The notes under the pieces were generated by a model that searched no databases, was not told where the DNA came from, and saw only the letters and a program-made list of their open reading frames with translations. The position numbers and the translations under genes are program-made. DNA of 64,000 nucleotides, from assembly GCA_022818135.1 (NCBI GenBank), contig JAFMSR010000002.1:55249178-55313177 (forward strand), written 5' to 3'. Position 1 is the stretch's first letter. Each line of letters begins with the position of its first letter. Source of the DNA: Saxidomus purpurata (lineage: Eukaryota; Mollusca; Bivalvia; Venerida; Veneridae). This document shows, in pieces, positions 12,908 through 49,650 of the stretch.

Positions 12908-13117
12908 ATGCAGAAGGCGTCAGATTCAGAACCTAACAAAGCAGCCAATCGATTTAAATGCGCGCGTGCCGTTAATTTGAACGTACAACGTTTAACGTGG
13001 AGTAATGAGCGTCAGTGTGATGACGTAAACGCTTTCATTCATAGTTTTGTCTCCCGGAATCAAAACAGTGTACGACTGTTAATCCTGAATTTCTTGGCCT
13101 TTTCTAAGGAAAACAAG
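12908..13117 (+). CDS. Candidate alternative first exon (possibly of PKG)
   Basis: An ATG-initiated frame of exactly 70 codons ends at a consensus-like donor (AAG|GTGAGG, GT at 13118). About 14 CpG dinucleotides fall in these 210 bases, far more than in neighbouring DNA, which suggests a promoter or first exon. The predicted peptide (MQKASDSEPNKAANRFK...FLAFSKENK) has no domain I recognise. The donor is phase 0 and would splice in frame onto the PKG exon at 20595, giving a PKG form with only the second cyclic-nucleotide-binding domain and the kinase. It could equally be 5' UTR, with coding starting later, or belong to another transcript. Confidence 0.28.
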
Positions 13118-13626
13118 GTGAGGGTATTCTAAGGCTTACTTGACGCAATCAAAAATAATATTTAGGTTCTTAAACAAATCTTTTTCATGCGACTGATGTA
13201 TTTATACTGATATTATATCCGTTTCATATTTTATTTTTGCGGGGAGTAAATTAGAAAAGTCGGAAGGAGCTACTTCCATGTCCGAAACTCCGCCTACTTT
13301 TCCGAAAGTGCTTTAATCATATTAATGCACTCGAATTGACTATAGAAATATACCGTAGGCATATTAGAATTATAGTTAAGAATGATAATCAAAACAGATT
13401 GGATGCTTTAAAAACATATAAGAAATAAGTTAAAATTTTATCAAATTTTTTCTGTAATTCAGACAAATAGTCAAATCATTATTTTGGGGTTATAACTATG
13501 GCAATATTAACTATTATTCTAAGATTTAAATCACTGATTAATGTTTTATTTAAAATTTTGATGGTTACTTCGAACGGTAATATCACTTTTACTTTTTTTA
13601 CATTTTTGGAAGTACATAATAAACCT

Positions 13627-13627
<1 letters not shown>
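13118..13627. other. Unassigned non-coding DNA
   Basis: If the candidate first exon is real, this would be the start of its intron. No further exon was seen. Confidence 0.4.
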
Positions 13628-13666
<39 letters not shown>

Positions 13667-13701
13667 TTATTTTTTATATAAAAATTTTTTTTTTTTTTTG
13701 G

Positions 13702-13747
<46 letters not shown>

Positions 13748-13774
13748 TTAATTTTTTTTTTTTTTTTTTTTTTG
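13628..13774. repeat. Poly-T low-complexity tract
   Basis: About 147 bases are nearly all T, broken by an A run, a TATATA segment and a GGGG. It follows no transcript-like sequence that would mark it as a retroposed poly(A) tail. Its irregular composition is also what poorly resolved long homopolymers look like in an assembly. Confidence 0.9.
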
Positions 13775-15289
13775 TGTTTTGGATATTGTTGCTATGCATG
13801 GTGTCCATTTTGTGTTAAAAGACCATCTATTGGGTTAATTAAAAGTGTCCATCTTGTGTTAAAAAACATGCATTTGGTACATTGAAAGTGACCATTTAAA
13901 GCAGTTTGTTGCTTGATACATTATTGTGTATTTTATGTGTAACCTTTAAACTGTTAACAACAACAACAAAAACAACAACAACACTGACAACTGCACCAGT
14001 GAAGTGACTGCTGTATCAATATTTTGCCTCCTTAAAACTTGTAACTACCAGATTTCAAGTCTTTATATTTTCTGAAATCAGTTGGTGAAAGTTAAAATGT
14101 CTGAAGGCTTTCCCCACATGTAATCCTTGTTATGCAGATTGAATCTGTCTGGGATAGAAAGTTCACTGATGGAATTTTCAAAATCTTTTAAAGACAAATT
14201 TCTTCCTAAGAAATCAATTAAACTCCTCTTTGATTTATCGCAATGACATTACAGCCCTTTGGTGAAAGAGGGCTTAAAATTTAACAATGTTTTATCTTAA
14301 TAAAAAAAAATGAATTTGTACTGTAAGTAAAAGAGTTTAACTGGTACAGTTGGCAGCTCACATATTACTGTGTAGTAAATAGATCACATGGGAAATGGTC
14401 TGATTTTTGGCATCAGAACCACTAACTGTGAGTAAATACACATTAAATCACGGTATCGATTTAATGTTTTGATTAAAAAATGACCAACTTAAACTGTTAT
14501 TTAACAGGAAAATAATGGTATGAATTAAGCACTAGAGTTTTTGGGACAATGCTGAGAACTGATGTAAAATGTCTGTGTACTAACAATTATTAACATATTC
14601 CTTCCTTGCCTTTTAACAAAGTATTAAAAATACAGTTCATGTCAGAATTTAAGATACAACCTTATTGCAGTCAATGGATGATAAATTATTGCTATGGTTA
14701 TGACTGAAGATCGTCTTTCTGTAACTTAAAAAACAGAATCTGTTGTAAAAAAATAATTATGGTCTATAAGGATCAGCTTTCAAGAAAACTTTATCACAGC
14801 TTGATCTGTCATAAAAGGCAGTATTCATTCGACAAGATTGCACTGCTGGGAAATGCTTTGTTTTCAATTTTTTACAGTTTCTCCTTCAACTGCTGAAGTT
14901 AAATTGAAGTTTCTGACTCACAAATTCAGAGAAAATTAGCAAAAACGTAAACTGCCTACTGTACTGTAAAGTGATATTGCCAGAAACTTTCAGTATTTTA
15001 ATTGTCAATAAATTTTATATACGTTGAGAAAGTTTAGGTTACAGCTGAACTGTTTCCAGGCTTTTACAACTTCACAATGTAAAACAAGTAGAAAAGTTGC
15101 TGCGGATCGCAGCAAAGAAGATAGCGTTGCCCAAATGATGATGACTTGTATTAAAGGCAGAACTGTATTAGACTTCGGAACACGATTTTGAGACGTTAAA
15201 AAACAAGAGAGACATATTAAATCGACTGATTTTCTTCACTTGACTAGAACTGCCAACAAGAGTAGCCATCTTGACCCTATATCGTCCAC
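13775..15289. other. Unassigned non-coding DNA with a short (CAA)n tract
   Basis: A (CAA)n microsatellite lies near 13958-13983. No exon or RNA gene was recognised in the rest. Confidence 0.45.
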
Positions 15290-15495
15290 CTGAGTGCATG
15301 GCCTACTTATTACACAGTGTGATCAAAATCAACCTTGATCTATATGTGTCCCAGATTTAGTTAGGTCATCACCAAGACCGGAAGATTCTGGCTAATTCTC
15401 ATAAAATTAGTTATAAGATGTGACTTTTAGAGCAATAAAAAGTTATCTCTTGAGCTGATCTTGTTACCTAGTTTTGGATCCAAGGTGTGCAACAT
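15290..15495. repeat. Fragment of an interspersed repeat ('CCTAGTTTTGGATC' family)
   Basis: The motif 'cctagttttggatccaaggtg' near 15467 and the preceding 'caccaagaccggaagattctg' match, in diverged form, segments at 16755-17095 ('gacctagttttggaccac', 'caccaagactgtaca', 'gacccaacttttgaccc'). They represent one interspersed family, present outside and inside the neighbouring inverted-repeat element. Confidence 0.55.
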
Positions 15496-15534
15496 TTATA
15501 TGTTAAAATGTTGAAAATATCCAAAACAAATAGT

Positions 15535-17575
15535 CTGCTCACTCGAAAAATCTCGACCGTTGGCAAAGTATGCCGTTTTATTTGATAAATCATTAACATG
15601 TTAATAATCGGAATACGGCATATTATTTGCCTAACGATAAAATATTAGTGGTTAAAATTTCATCATTTAAGACGAAAGTATAGCGGAGATACGGTTCTCG
15701 AAACATTTCAATTACTGTACTGGGTATTGGTTAAACGTGTACTGAGTATTGACGGAGTGAGTGAATCACTGTACTGAGTATTGCATCAAGAAATGAGTAA
15801 AACATGAAAATTTTGAAACGGGAAATGTATTAATTTGTTATCAGTTGAAGGTATAATTTCAGGAAGTGTGTTGTTTTGCACAAGCCTTATTAAACGTTGA
15901 TAATTTATACTATAAAAGTGTATTATAAAGTGTTTTGTCAGGCGTTTTGAGTATTAGACACACATTAGACACACATGTATAATTATATTTATATTTTTAA
16001 ATTTTCACTAAATAATCAACAAGATCGCGTGTAAATGGATATACTGTGCAGTACTGCACTAACCATTCAATGACTCGGACATGAAGTGACTTTAAATGTT
16101 ATCTACAACTACAATGTACTTAAACATTTGTCTAAAATACGTATAAGTTGTAAGATAAAATGCAGTGTTTTGTTCTAGTTAATGCAAAATAGCGGAACTC
16201 TCTGCCACAATTCCATTGTGTGTGTGTGCGTGCGTGTGAGTGTTGTATAGTAACACAATAAAAAACAACAATTTCTTTTACGAATTATCATACAAGCATT
16301 ACTGCAAACTTTATTTTTATCGAAATGTAAATACATATCGATAAAAATGAATCACACGATGCTGTGAAAAATGGTCTGTTAATCCCTACTTTTATCGAAA
16401 CAATTACGTCAGATTTTCGGGTTTGTACAAAGTATCATTATCCCGTATATTGTCAAAGATGAAATGGACCATCCTTCCCTAAGACATCACACGCTTTGTT
16501 CGATGTATACAAGGGCAATCAACGTGAAGATATACTAAGCAATTTTAAACACTTGCCCGTGATGTGAATATTTAGTTTTCCGGGATGTGTAAATTCAAAT
16601 TATTTTGTAGAAATAGAATTGATTTTGGATATGCAACATGTCATACTGTACCTTAAATTGGTTTGATCTAAAACATTTTAAAATAAATTTAAAAAGATAC
16701 ATCAACTAACATAGAATATTGCAAAAATAAGGTTTTTTCTATGAGTTTACCCACTGACCTAGTTTTGGACCACAGATGATCCATATACAAACTCAATCTA
16801 GAATTCACCAAGACTGTACATAATTCCGACTAAGGATCATGAAGATTCAATAAAAAATGGAACATCTTTTGTTTACACAAGGGTTTTCATTGATTTGATC
16901 CAGTGACCCAACTTTTGACCCAACTTGACTCATATTCGTACTCGACCTAAAGTTCATCAAAGCAATCATACTAACCAAGTTCATGGAGATCGAATGAAAA
17001 ATGGAACCTTTATTGCATACAAAAGTTTTGTCTATGATTTGATCCCGTGACCAAGTTTTTGAAACAAGATGACCCATATTCGAATCGACGTAGATTACAT
17101 AAAGGCAGTCATTCTGATCAAGTTTCCTGAAGCTCCAGTGAACAATGCAGTCTCATTTGCAATACACAAGGTTAAATGTGCACAGACGACACGCAGACGA
17201 TAGAAAGACATGAAGACGACGGACACCATGCGATCACAATATTTAACCTTGGGTTCTTCTGCTGTGTTGAGCTGATAAAACGCTTTAAAAAGTAGCAGAA
17301 TATTTATATTACTCACTTTAATGCCCAATACTCAGTACACGTACTACCAATACTCCGGTACACCAAAAAATAAAATAAACAATACCCAGTACACTAACTT
17401 TAGTTATATATGTATCAATATTTTGGCCCCGAAATAACGTTTGTGGATAAGATCTTGGACACTTATGTCTGGTACTTGCCCAAATAAATTGCTCGATTCA
17501 GATTATTCAAATCTAAGCACATTTGCGAAATAAAACGGTAAACATTACCAACGGTCGAACTTTTCAAGTGAGCAG
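15535..17575. mobile_element. 2.0-kb element with long imperfect terminal inverted repeats
   Basis: The left end starts CTGCTCACT at 15535 and continues with 'cgaccgttgg' and 'ccgttttattt'. The right end is the inverted counterpart, ending AGTGAGCAG at 17575, with 'aaataaaacggta' and 'ccaacggtcg' in register. A second inverted pair lies inside: 'gtactgagtattg' units at about 15715-15785 against 'caatactcagtac' units at 17320-17395. The core holds a (GT)n-like tract at 16218-16242 and diverged interspersed repeats at 16755-17095. No transposase was recognised and no clear target-site duplication was seen, so it is best described as a non-autonomous foldback or DNA-transposon-like element. Confidence 0.7.
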
Positions 17576-20500
17576 GCGATCTTATTTTTGGTAATTGAAC
17601 ATTTTAACCGACATCATTTACAGGTCGGGTATACAATGGACTAAGATAGTCATCGAAGTACCCAACAACACAAAAAGAAACACAAGATAATGTGCATAAG
17701 ATTAAATATCGGATTTTAACTTACCCCAATTGTAACACGTTCCTCGCGAAAACTAATTATCTGTGCTCACTTTCGCCCCAATATCCGGTGGTCGTTCATC
17801 CGCAGTGTATATACACTCGTTGAACTAATATTGAATTCTATAGTTTCTATTACAGATGAAAACGTTCCGATACTGCTCTTAGTGCTCAATATTATTACTT
17901 TAACAATGAAAAATCATGTTTGGTTACACATGTACCAAATGCAGATATTTTTAATACTGAAATGATAACGCTATTGTGTGTTTGTCATATCGGCGAAAAT
18001 TTCTGGTAGCGGGCTGCCTGCCTTTTGTGTGTTCTGGTCTGGTCAGGTCAGGGTTTTACCACATACCTCAATATTCACCGAAATGAACTGTTATTTGCCG
18101 AAAAAGAAATGTTTAATATAAAACACGATTATTCATCATTTTTATCATTAAACTATTCTGTGCCTTTGTAGCAAATTTAGAATACTGCACTGTTTACCAG
18201 TGGAATTTAGTTCAATGTCAGTAACTTCAACGAAGTCTTTTCAGTATCGAAAACGAATTTATTCACTACTACCGATACGGTGATAAATTGATCATTGCCA
18301 CCTCACCAGTGACTTCCAGTTACATTACCCCAAACATACGTTGCGCTGAGGCGCAACGCAACAAGATAAACTGTGATACTACTTATCATAGCGGGCCTAG
18401 AAACAAAGCTTTCATGTTAATATTTTGAAATGGGAGATGCAAATAAACGTTATCGGTTTTTATACTAGCCGAACAATAAAAACTTTTCACTATTAATTGC
18501 ATGTTACATAAGCATACCAAATAATTTGACGTTTACATGGATAAAAGATAGAAATATCAACTTTTTTACAATTTTAAAGCTTCACGATGAACAGTGGTGT
18601 TTAACCTATTCTTTATCGTACCTTCCGAAGCGATTTTCATAACATTTTGTTCAAAGAACTATACACTACTTCACCTACATGATACATTTTTCAACCACGT
18701 ATTAAATATGGCGGGCCGTAAACCGATATCAACAAAGAAAAATGGAATACAATACAGCAAATGAGCGCTTTCCAATACACTCTGACCCTGAACCCAAACT
18801 AAAACCAACAGAAAAACATGCATCAATTTGATTTCTAATTTCTTATATTATTTAGTACTGTAATTGTTTGTGTATACATGTATTATGCACTTTTTCGATG
18901 AACCACAGCTCATAATGTTTCCTGCAGGTTATACACATATAAGAAAGAAGTAAAATCTAAACCCTAACTCAGAACCATCGAAAGTAATGTTTCCACACTT
19001 TTTGAACGCATGTACAAATGGCGTTTTAATTTTAAAGGGACATAACTTTCAGAGACTTGCTGTCAGTTAGTAATTTACATTGTTATTCCAGAAATTTATA
19101 ATTTGACATTTTTTTGAAAGGGCATTTAGATAACATTATGTTAATTGATGAAAAGCAACAGTTTTTGCTTCAGCCAAAAATTAGGTCAGTGGAGCTCAAA
19201 TTATCTGATTTTTCCGTCACTGGAAACAATAAATTCAAAATAATAAAAATAGACAAAACATAAATAAATAAATATCCGTGTAGAAAATAATGTTTTGCAT
19301 TTATTCACATTTTGTAATATCTGGTCATATTAGAATCAAAATAACATCCTTTCTAGCATTGTTATCATCTAATATACAACTCTTTGTTATTCTGATGTGC
19401 AGTTATAAACCACAGACAGACCTCCAGCCTTCGTGATCAAATTTACTGCAAACTCCAAATATGATTGCTTAATAGACTATGGAATGGATATTATTTCATA
19501 ACTTAAAAATGGCAGTTTATTTGTTGAAGCAATAGTCTGATAAGAAACCACTTTTCCCAGCAACTTCTAATATGTTTATCTAATAAATGGAAATCTTATT
19601 CACGCCAGAATTTATATAACCTGTTGCCATTCGTCCAGAAGAATTAAAGCTTCATCGTAGAGTTTTCTAAGAAAATAATCAAGTACTCCATTAATGCCTA
19701 GCGGAAGTTAATTTCCATCCGCATTTGGCCATGAAATTTTCAGTTATTCAGTTATGAGACAAAGTGTTGCCATAGGTTTCCTATTGTGCAGCAGCTGACT
19801 TTCTGGAAAGACAACCTTAGAACTGTATTTAATTGTTTTTTCAATAATGACACAGGATTATCATGGGTCTGAAAAAGCCTAGAAATTCGTCTCTTATTTA
19901 GACTCTGAGCTTAGATTTTAGCATTAAGTTAGCATAGATTGGATTTTAAATTTGGAAGACTGGTTGTGCTTTAATGCATGATCAGACTGTAATGTATTGA
20001 TCACAAAAAAAGTAAAATATATCATTTTTGTACAATATGAAAAAAGAAAATAAACCAGACAGAAATTGCTCACATCAAGATGTACAGAAGTACCACTAAT
20101 CAAAGATCTAAGATATCATTTTAAAGACCTATTGCTTGAGCTTCCTCAGTTTTTGTATTGTCCCTGTTTGTGACCTGTTCTTTTCTGTGGTATTACTTTA
20201 AAATGGTGATGGGAATTACAGATATTTAGTTTAAGCTTGGTATAATGACTAATGGAGCATGAAGAGCAAAAGCAGAGTGCAAACCATGGTTCTTGTTTGC
20301 AACAATTATTGTTTTACCTCTGTGTTTTACACAGGTGAACAGAATTTATTACAGTCGAAAAATAAATTACATTGAGGAGAAATGTGAAGTCATTTATTGT
20401 TTAGTGAGTCAAGGTGAACTACTGGGGTTATGAATCATCTTCAGTGATGGCTCTAGTTAACTATTAGGTATTTCAGTGCCATTAAGTTGACAGATGCTAA

Positions 20501-20594
20501 TTCTTAGCAACAAAACAGCATAATAGGAAATATATACAGGGTCACTTTGTCTCTCGGGTATGATAAATACCTATACATTCTTTTAATATTTCAG
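17576..20594. other. Unassigned non-coding DNA upstream of the first PKG exon seen
   Basis: No exon was recognised. If PKG starts further upstream or at 12908, this is intron. A short hairpin (GTTGCGCTGAGGCGCAAC) lies near 18342-18359. Confidence 0.45.
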
Positions 20595-44746
<24,152 letters not shown>

Positions 44747-46333
44747 ACAATTCACTCATGATATATACTGTGATATATACATTATACAGGTAACTGATTT
44801 AGTCTATTCATGTTTAGAATAAAAAAAAATCCATTGACTTAAGAAGCAGAGTTTAGTTACAAACAACCATGTTACAGAAGCTTTAGTTCTATTAAAACAT
44901 AGGTTCAGTTGGTTTTTCATAAAAGACCGTTCTCCAAAATTTAGTTATAGCCTTATTGGTTGAATATGTCCTAATCTATTTGTTCTTGATTGCAAAACAA
45001 GTTCTTACAACTTAAATTAATCGCTTTCGAGACTCATTCCCCATGAAACCAATGTCGAAGAGGGAGGTGAGATGTGGAAATATCAGCTTGGTGTTACTAA
45101 ATTAAAAAAATTTATTATGTTTCTCGCCCATCCTCCCTAACCTCCCTGGTTACTATGTCAGAGGTCATGCAGTATGTAAAGTAGTTTCCCCACTTCCCAC
45201 TGAGAAAATAATCAGATAGTTGTAGGAAATGTTCCTTCAATTATGAAGCAAACGTTGAATTTCATGTTTTGCCAGTCACGTACAAGCAGTTGCAAGCTCT
45301 TTTCTTATTATAAATTCCACCCAAAAAGGTGGTTTTACCAAATATAGAAAAAGTCATGATGCTACAAATTGTAAATGTTGGATTTTCATTAATATCATTA
45401 TGCAGATGATGACTTCATACAAATAATAGCAGTCTCAATACTTTATTTTTGATATTTTTAGGTACTCAAGTCATACAGCAGCCTTATGGTTGCTAGGCAA
45501 CAGGGTCAAGGTCATAGGAACAAAGATAGAGATATGTAAACAGAAAACCAGCATAGTGAATTATTCTTCACATTAAAAGGTACAACTGGAAGAGACAGTT
45601 GATATGAAGAGTATTTGGACAGAGAGCATACAGCATTAGCCACATAGCCAAAGCGTGCGTGAACCCCTCCTTGTCAGCGTTGATGTAACTAGTGTGTTAT
45701 TTTAATGAAATTAAGCCAAAGGATTTTCCTTATTAGGAAAAGTGAATGATAACTTATTGACAGGAAGAAATTTATTGAATTTATATCACTAATGTGATGT
45801 GGCATTAATTGTGTTATGATACTGCTATTAACGCTTAGTAACACTGCCAAACTCTGATTATCTTTTTATATCTATAGACAAGTTACAAAGTATAGTATTT
45901 CTTCCTCTTTAATAGAAGTTTCTTACAAGCCCATAGCAAAGCATTTATTTCAGACACTTTAGAACAACAAGCCGAGAATAAAGACAAGTAAATGCCTGAA
46001 CATTGCCATTAGATCAGTTTGTTAAGAAATCTCCATACTGGGTATTTATTGTAGAGCAGTTTTAGTCATCTTGGTATATATTGGAAAGATTAAAGTATCG
46101 ACCGGAATAGCTATTTTCTGTTCATAAACTTAAGTTAATGCTGTTGATTTTTATCACAGTTGATGTTATAATCATTTTTTTTTTGTATGAGGAAGTTGTT
46201 TGAAGAAACTGCTTCGGGTTGTATAATGCAGTCTGAATGTCTCTTATAAATGTTTGGGTTAATTTTTAGTTTTTGTTCTGTTTACATTGCACCCATGACC
46301 AAGCAAATACTGCATTCAATTTTGATTTTTTTC

Positions 46334-46339
46334 AATAAA
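46334..46339 (+). terminator. First AATAAA poly(A) signal after the PKG stop
   Basis: This is the first canonical AATAAA noted, 1.6 kb after the stop, followed by AT-rich sequence. It would give a short 3' UTR form. Confidence 0.3.
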
Positions 46340-47526
46340 CGTTAAAAAGTTTAGTGTTAGCACTTACACACTACAACATACATTAAATTTTTTGTTGACA
46401 AAATTCAAACTGCTACACTTACTTTAAGCCATCGAAATTTTTCGTTAACCAGATTTATACTATGCAGTCTTTATTCTACAGTTAATTCTAAACTATGACA
46501 TAAGTATGTATTTATTTTTTAATGATTTCTCAACAATGTGTAATACAAAATTTGTGTATCAAGAAAAAGGGGTTAAGGCCCTTTGCTCTTAGGTATATAT
46601 ATTTAAAATATTAGTATTTCAAAATTATGTTATCTGTGCAATAGTGCTCCTGCATAGGTTACCCCAGTTTTATTGTGTTTTGTTACTGATTTTGTAGACT
46701 GCATAAAATAGAATTGTTTGAAGTCTATATAGTCATTGATGTGCATTGGAAACAACACATAAGCATAGTACAAAAAAATAAAATCCATTTATGTACTTCT
46801 ACAATTTTATATAATTTTCATTTCAATTCAGTTTCCACTGTCCTTTGAAATCACTAATATTATTCATCAAACCACTTTTAATGGTCATTACCAGATACGG
46901 CAAACAACAACGATGTTATAGTGATTTAGATTGGACCATTGCTGAAACAAGGAGAAATTAAAAAGGACATTTTTGCCATTATTATTACTGTTCATTATTC
47001 CAGAGATTAAGGTATAGGGTATTGCCTATTTAAACTGAACTCTTAATATTGTTGATGAAGTTGCTAAATTGACATTAAGTTTAGGTACAATATTTTTGTA
47101 CTTTTTCAATTGTTTCTCTTATCAAGCTTTGATATAAATCTGTACTTTGTCTTTTAATCCTTTACATACATCATATTCTATATTAAATTACTACTTTTTG
47201 TGTTTTTGTTCAAGTTGTAGTAGAAAGGCAATAAGGTTTGACCAACATTTACCTTAGACCTTTAAAAACTGTTACTATTTTAAAACTCATTGAACTTGTG
47301 ATTTCATAGATCTTACTATTTTTTTTACAATGATTTAGCCTTTTTCATTTTCCACAATTTCCCCAAATTTCTCATAGGAAATGGAAAATAAGTACAGTTC
47401 CTGTCTGTATTACTGTTAAATTAACAATTAAATTGTCCTGTGCTACATCAATTAATCTACTGCATTTTCAAGTATGTCATGGTATAATGAAATCCTGCTG
47501 GTTATAATAATATATCCTGAAACAGT

Positions 47527-47760
47527 AACAATAAAATGTCATTGTTAAATTTAAACAGTGTATTAACTGTCATTGTTGCTAAACAGTACCACTTCACTTC
47601 CATTGATAATAAACAGTATCAGTTAAATGTATTTGTTGCCAAACAGTATCAATTCACTATCATTGGTGCTAAACAGTATCAGTTAACTGTCATTGCTGCG
47701 AAGCAATATTAATTCACTGTCATTATGATTCAAACAGTAACAATACAGTAACGATGATAC
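47527..47760. repeat. Degenerate tandem repeat in the presumed 3' UTR
   Basis: Units of about 33-35 bp share 'aaacagtatcagttaactgtcattgttgc' in diverged form, roughly six times. This is an old minisatellite. Confidence 0.75.
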
Positions 47761-48959
47761 TTAAACTTGCAGTTTACTTGATATAAAAACAGTCCCCACA
47801 GGAGAAAACAGTTAAACACATTAAGCATTTTAGTTTCTGCATCTCTATAGTTTATACTCAATATTCATTATGGGTACTTTAAGCAGTAACATCAATGCTA
47901 TCATAAGCTCATTGTGTTTAAGATAAAGGTATGGTGAATTTGCTTACATATTTTTATATGAAGTGTTAACTGCTGACCAGTTGTAGAAAATGAAATTGTT
48001 AAGACTTTTTAAGGTTTTTCCTTTTTAAACATTTTCATAACATAACTCTTATATAATTTTGTCTTATCTTTTTATAACAGGCAAGAAAGTGCCATATTAG
48101 TTTGGAGGCAAATATAAAATTGGGTACATAGGATTTCTCCAAATCCATCAGTAGCCGACAGACTGTTCATGATAAACTGTTTGTAAACCTACAACATTTT
48201 TTTCTTAGTTCCATTTCACCAAAGTCTGCATTCTGACTACATTTTCCGCCAAATGATATATTATGTCATTGGGCTACATGCTGAGAGTACAATTTAACAA
48301 GTTAAATCTCACAGTTGAGTTTATGATTGTTTTTGTATTTCTGTTTAATTAATTTGGTTCCAGTCTACCCCACTAGTATTTGTACAACAAAATTGTCAGA
48401 AGTCCTAGATACCTGCTTATCAAGTTATTTACTATGGCACCAATTACATTTTAACTAGAATACAATTCACAGACCATTGCATTTAGTGTAAAATTATTCT
48501 AACCACTTCTATAATACTTTTAAGATACAATCAACATACAACCATCTCTACCAGTTCCTGACAAAGCTTGTCAGCTTCAGCAACTTGCTTTGTTTTTTAA
48601 AGTAGTTGCTTGGTAACTCTGATTCTCTGGATGATTGATTTTTATTGCTTTACTGTATTGTTTTACTGTATTGTTTTACTAATTGTCACCTTGTAGTGTG
48701 TTACTTCTTAGATTTGTAGAAACAAATAGATTGAAGGGGGATTTGTAATAAAAAAACATTTTTGAAATAACAACACAGAAATGTAGGTTTTTAAGTTGTT
48801 ATTTCTACTATTTTTCCAGCGTAATTATGTCATAGGTTCTCTTCTTTATGTTTTAATGAGATTGTTATGTGTGAATATTTTGTACATATTGTACTGTTAG
48901 GTTCTATTTTTATATCATATTCATTGAGATCGTACCATATTTGCAAGCAAAACAGAGGG

Positions 48960-48965
48960 AATAAA
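48960..48965 (+). terminator. Distal AATAAA poly(A) signal
   Basis: A canonical AATAAA lies just before the first interspersed repeat downstream of PKG. It is the best candidate for the distal end of the transcript. Confidence 0.35.
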
Positions 48966-49019
48966 ATATGATGAAAATATCACTGCATGTGTCAGTTATA
49001 TTTTGTATTTTTGAATTAT

Positions 49020-49298
49020 AAGATTGCATTACAGGGGCGTAGCTAGACCTATTTATAATGTACGCCAAGGCCCCCGGAAGCTCTGTGGTTTTAGCAATTT
49101 CTGAACAATTCAGATGCGTTTCCCAGAACCTATGTATTTTTTGTAGATGAAACAAAAGTGGATATGAAATGAAATTACAAAACTGTCAAACTTTGAAGTT
49201 CTCTTTCCCATTCTGTGTGATGTGAAAACTGTTTTAATTTGGAAAACCATGGCCCTTATACAAACTCTAGAAGCCCGCTCCCCTTCTAGTAACTGTTA
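49020..49298. other. Likely start of interspersed repeat DNA
   Basis: The string 'aggggcgtagctagacc' resembles the end of a common interspersed repeat. Nothing coding was found. Confidence 0.35.
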
Positions 49299-49650
49299 GT
49301 GGGACAGCCACGAGTGAAAATAACTACTTTTAGTATTCACAAGTGACATTAACGTGATATTATATCGATAACATCAATTTTTCTATTTATTTTATGGTTA
49401 AAACTCTACTTTTGTAGAGTTTGTTTCTAAAATATATCGAAAATCGCTGGAAACGTCATCAGAAAACATAGCATAAATGACGTCATTTTAAGGACGTCAT
49501 CGCATGGTTTCCAGCATTAATTACGTTTGGTTTCCCTTTTTGACGTTAATCCGGCTTTTAGATTGCAAAAACAGTGAAAATAAAAATGGTAATCCACTGT
49601 TTCAAAACTGTGGATAATCACTTTTTTCACTGAGAAAACTCTATAACGCA
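49299..49650 (+). repeat. Interspersed repeat with TGACGTCA motifs, copy 1
   Basis: This is homologous, on the same strand, to 61701-62035. Shared parts include 'gccacgagtgaaaataacta', 'tttattttatggttaaaac', 'aaatgacgtcatttta' and 'gcatggtttccagcattaat'. The two copies differ by scattered substitutions and small indels. The TGACGTCA palindromes are CRE-type sites if they function at all. Confidence 0.75.

Larger units (their letters stand above)
44747..48985 (+). other. PRKG: Probable PKG 3' UTR
   Basis: For about 4.2 kb after the stop the sequence is AT-rich and lacks the interspersed elements that crowd the window elsewhere. Poly(A) signals AATAAA occur at 46334-46339, 46777-46782, 47530-47535 and 48960-48965. 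The interspersed-repeat-like 'aggggcgtagctag' begins at about 49033. A possible UTR intron (ACAG|GTAACT at 44790 to TTTTTAG near 45461) could shorten the mature form. The end is inferred, not shown, and one of the earlier signals may be used instead. Confidence 0.45.

Noticed and set aside
13498..13818. 106-codon phenylalanine-rich frame
   Set aside because: Product of the poly-T tract.
18720..18774. Short ATG frame starting MAGRKPISTKK
   Set aside because: It stops after 18 codons and has no donor before the stop in a plausible context.
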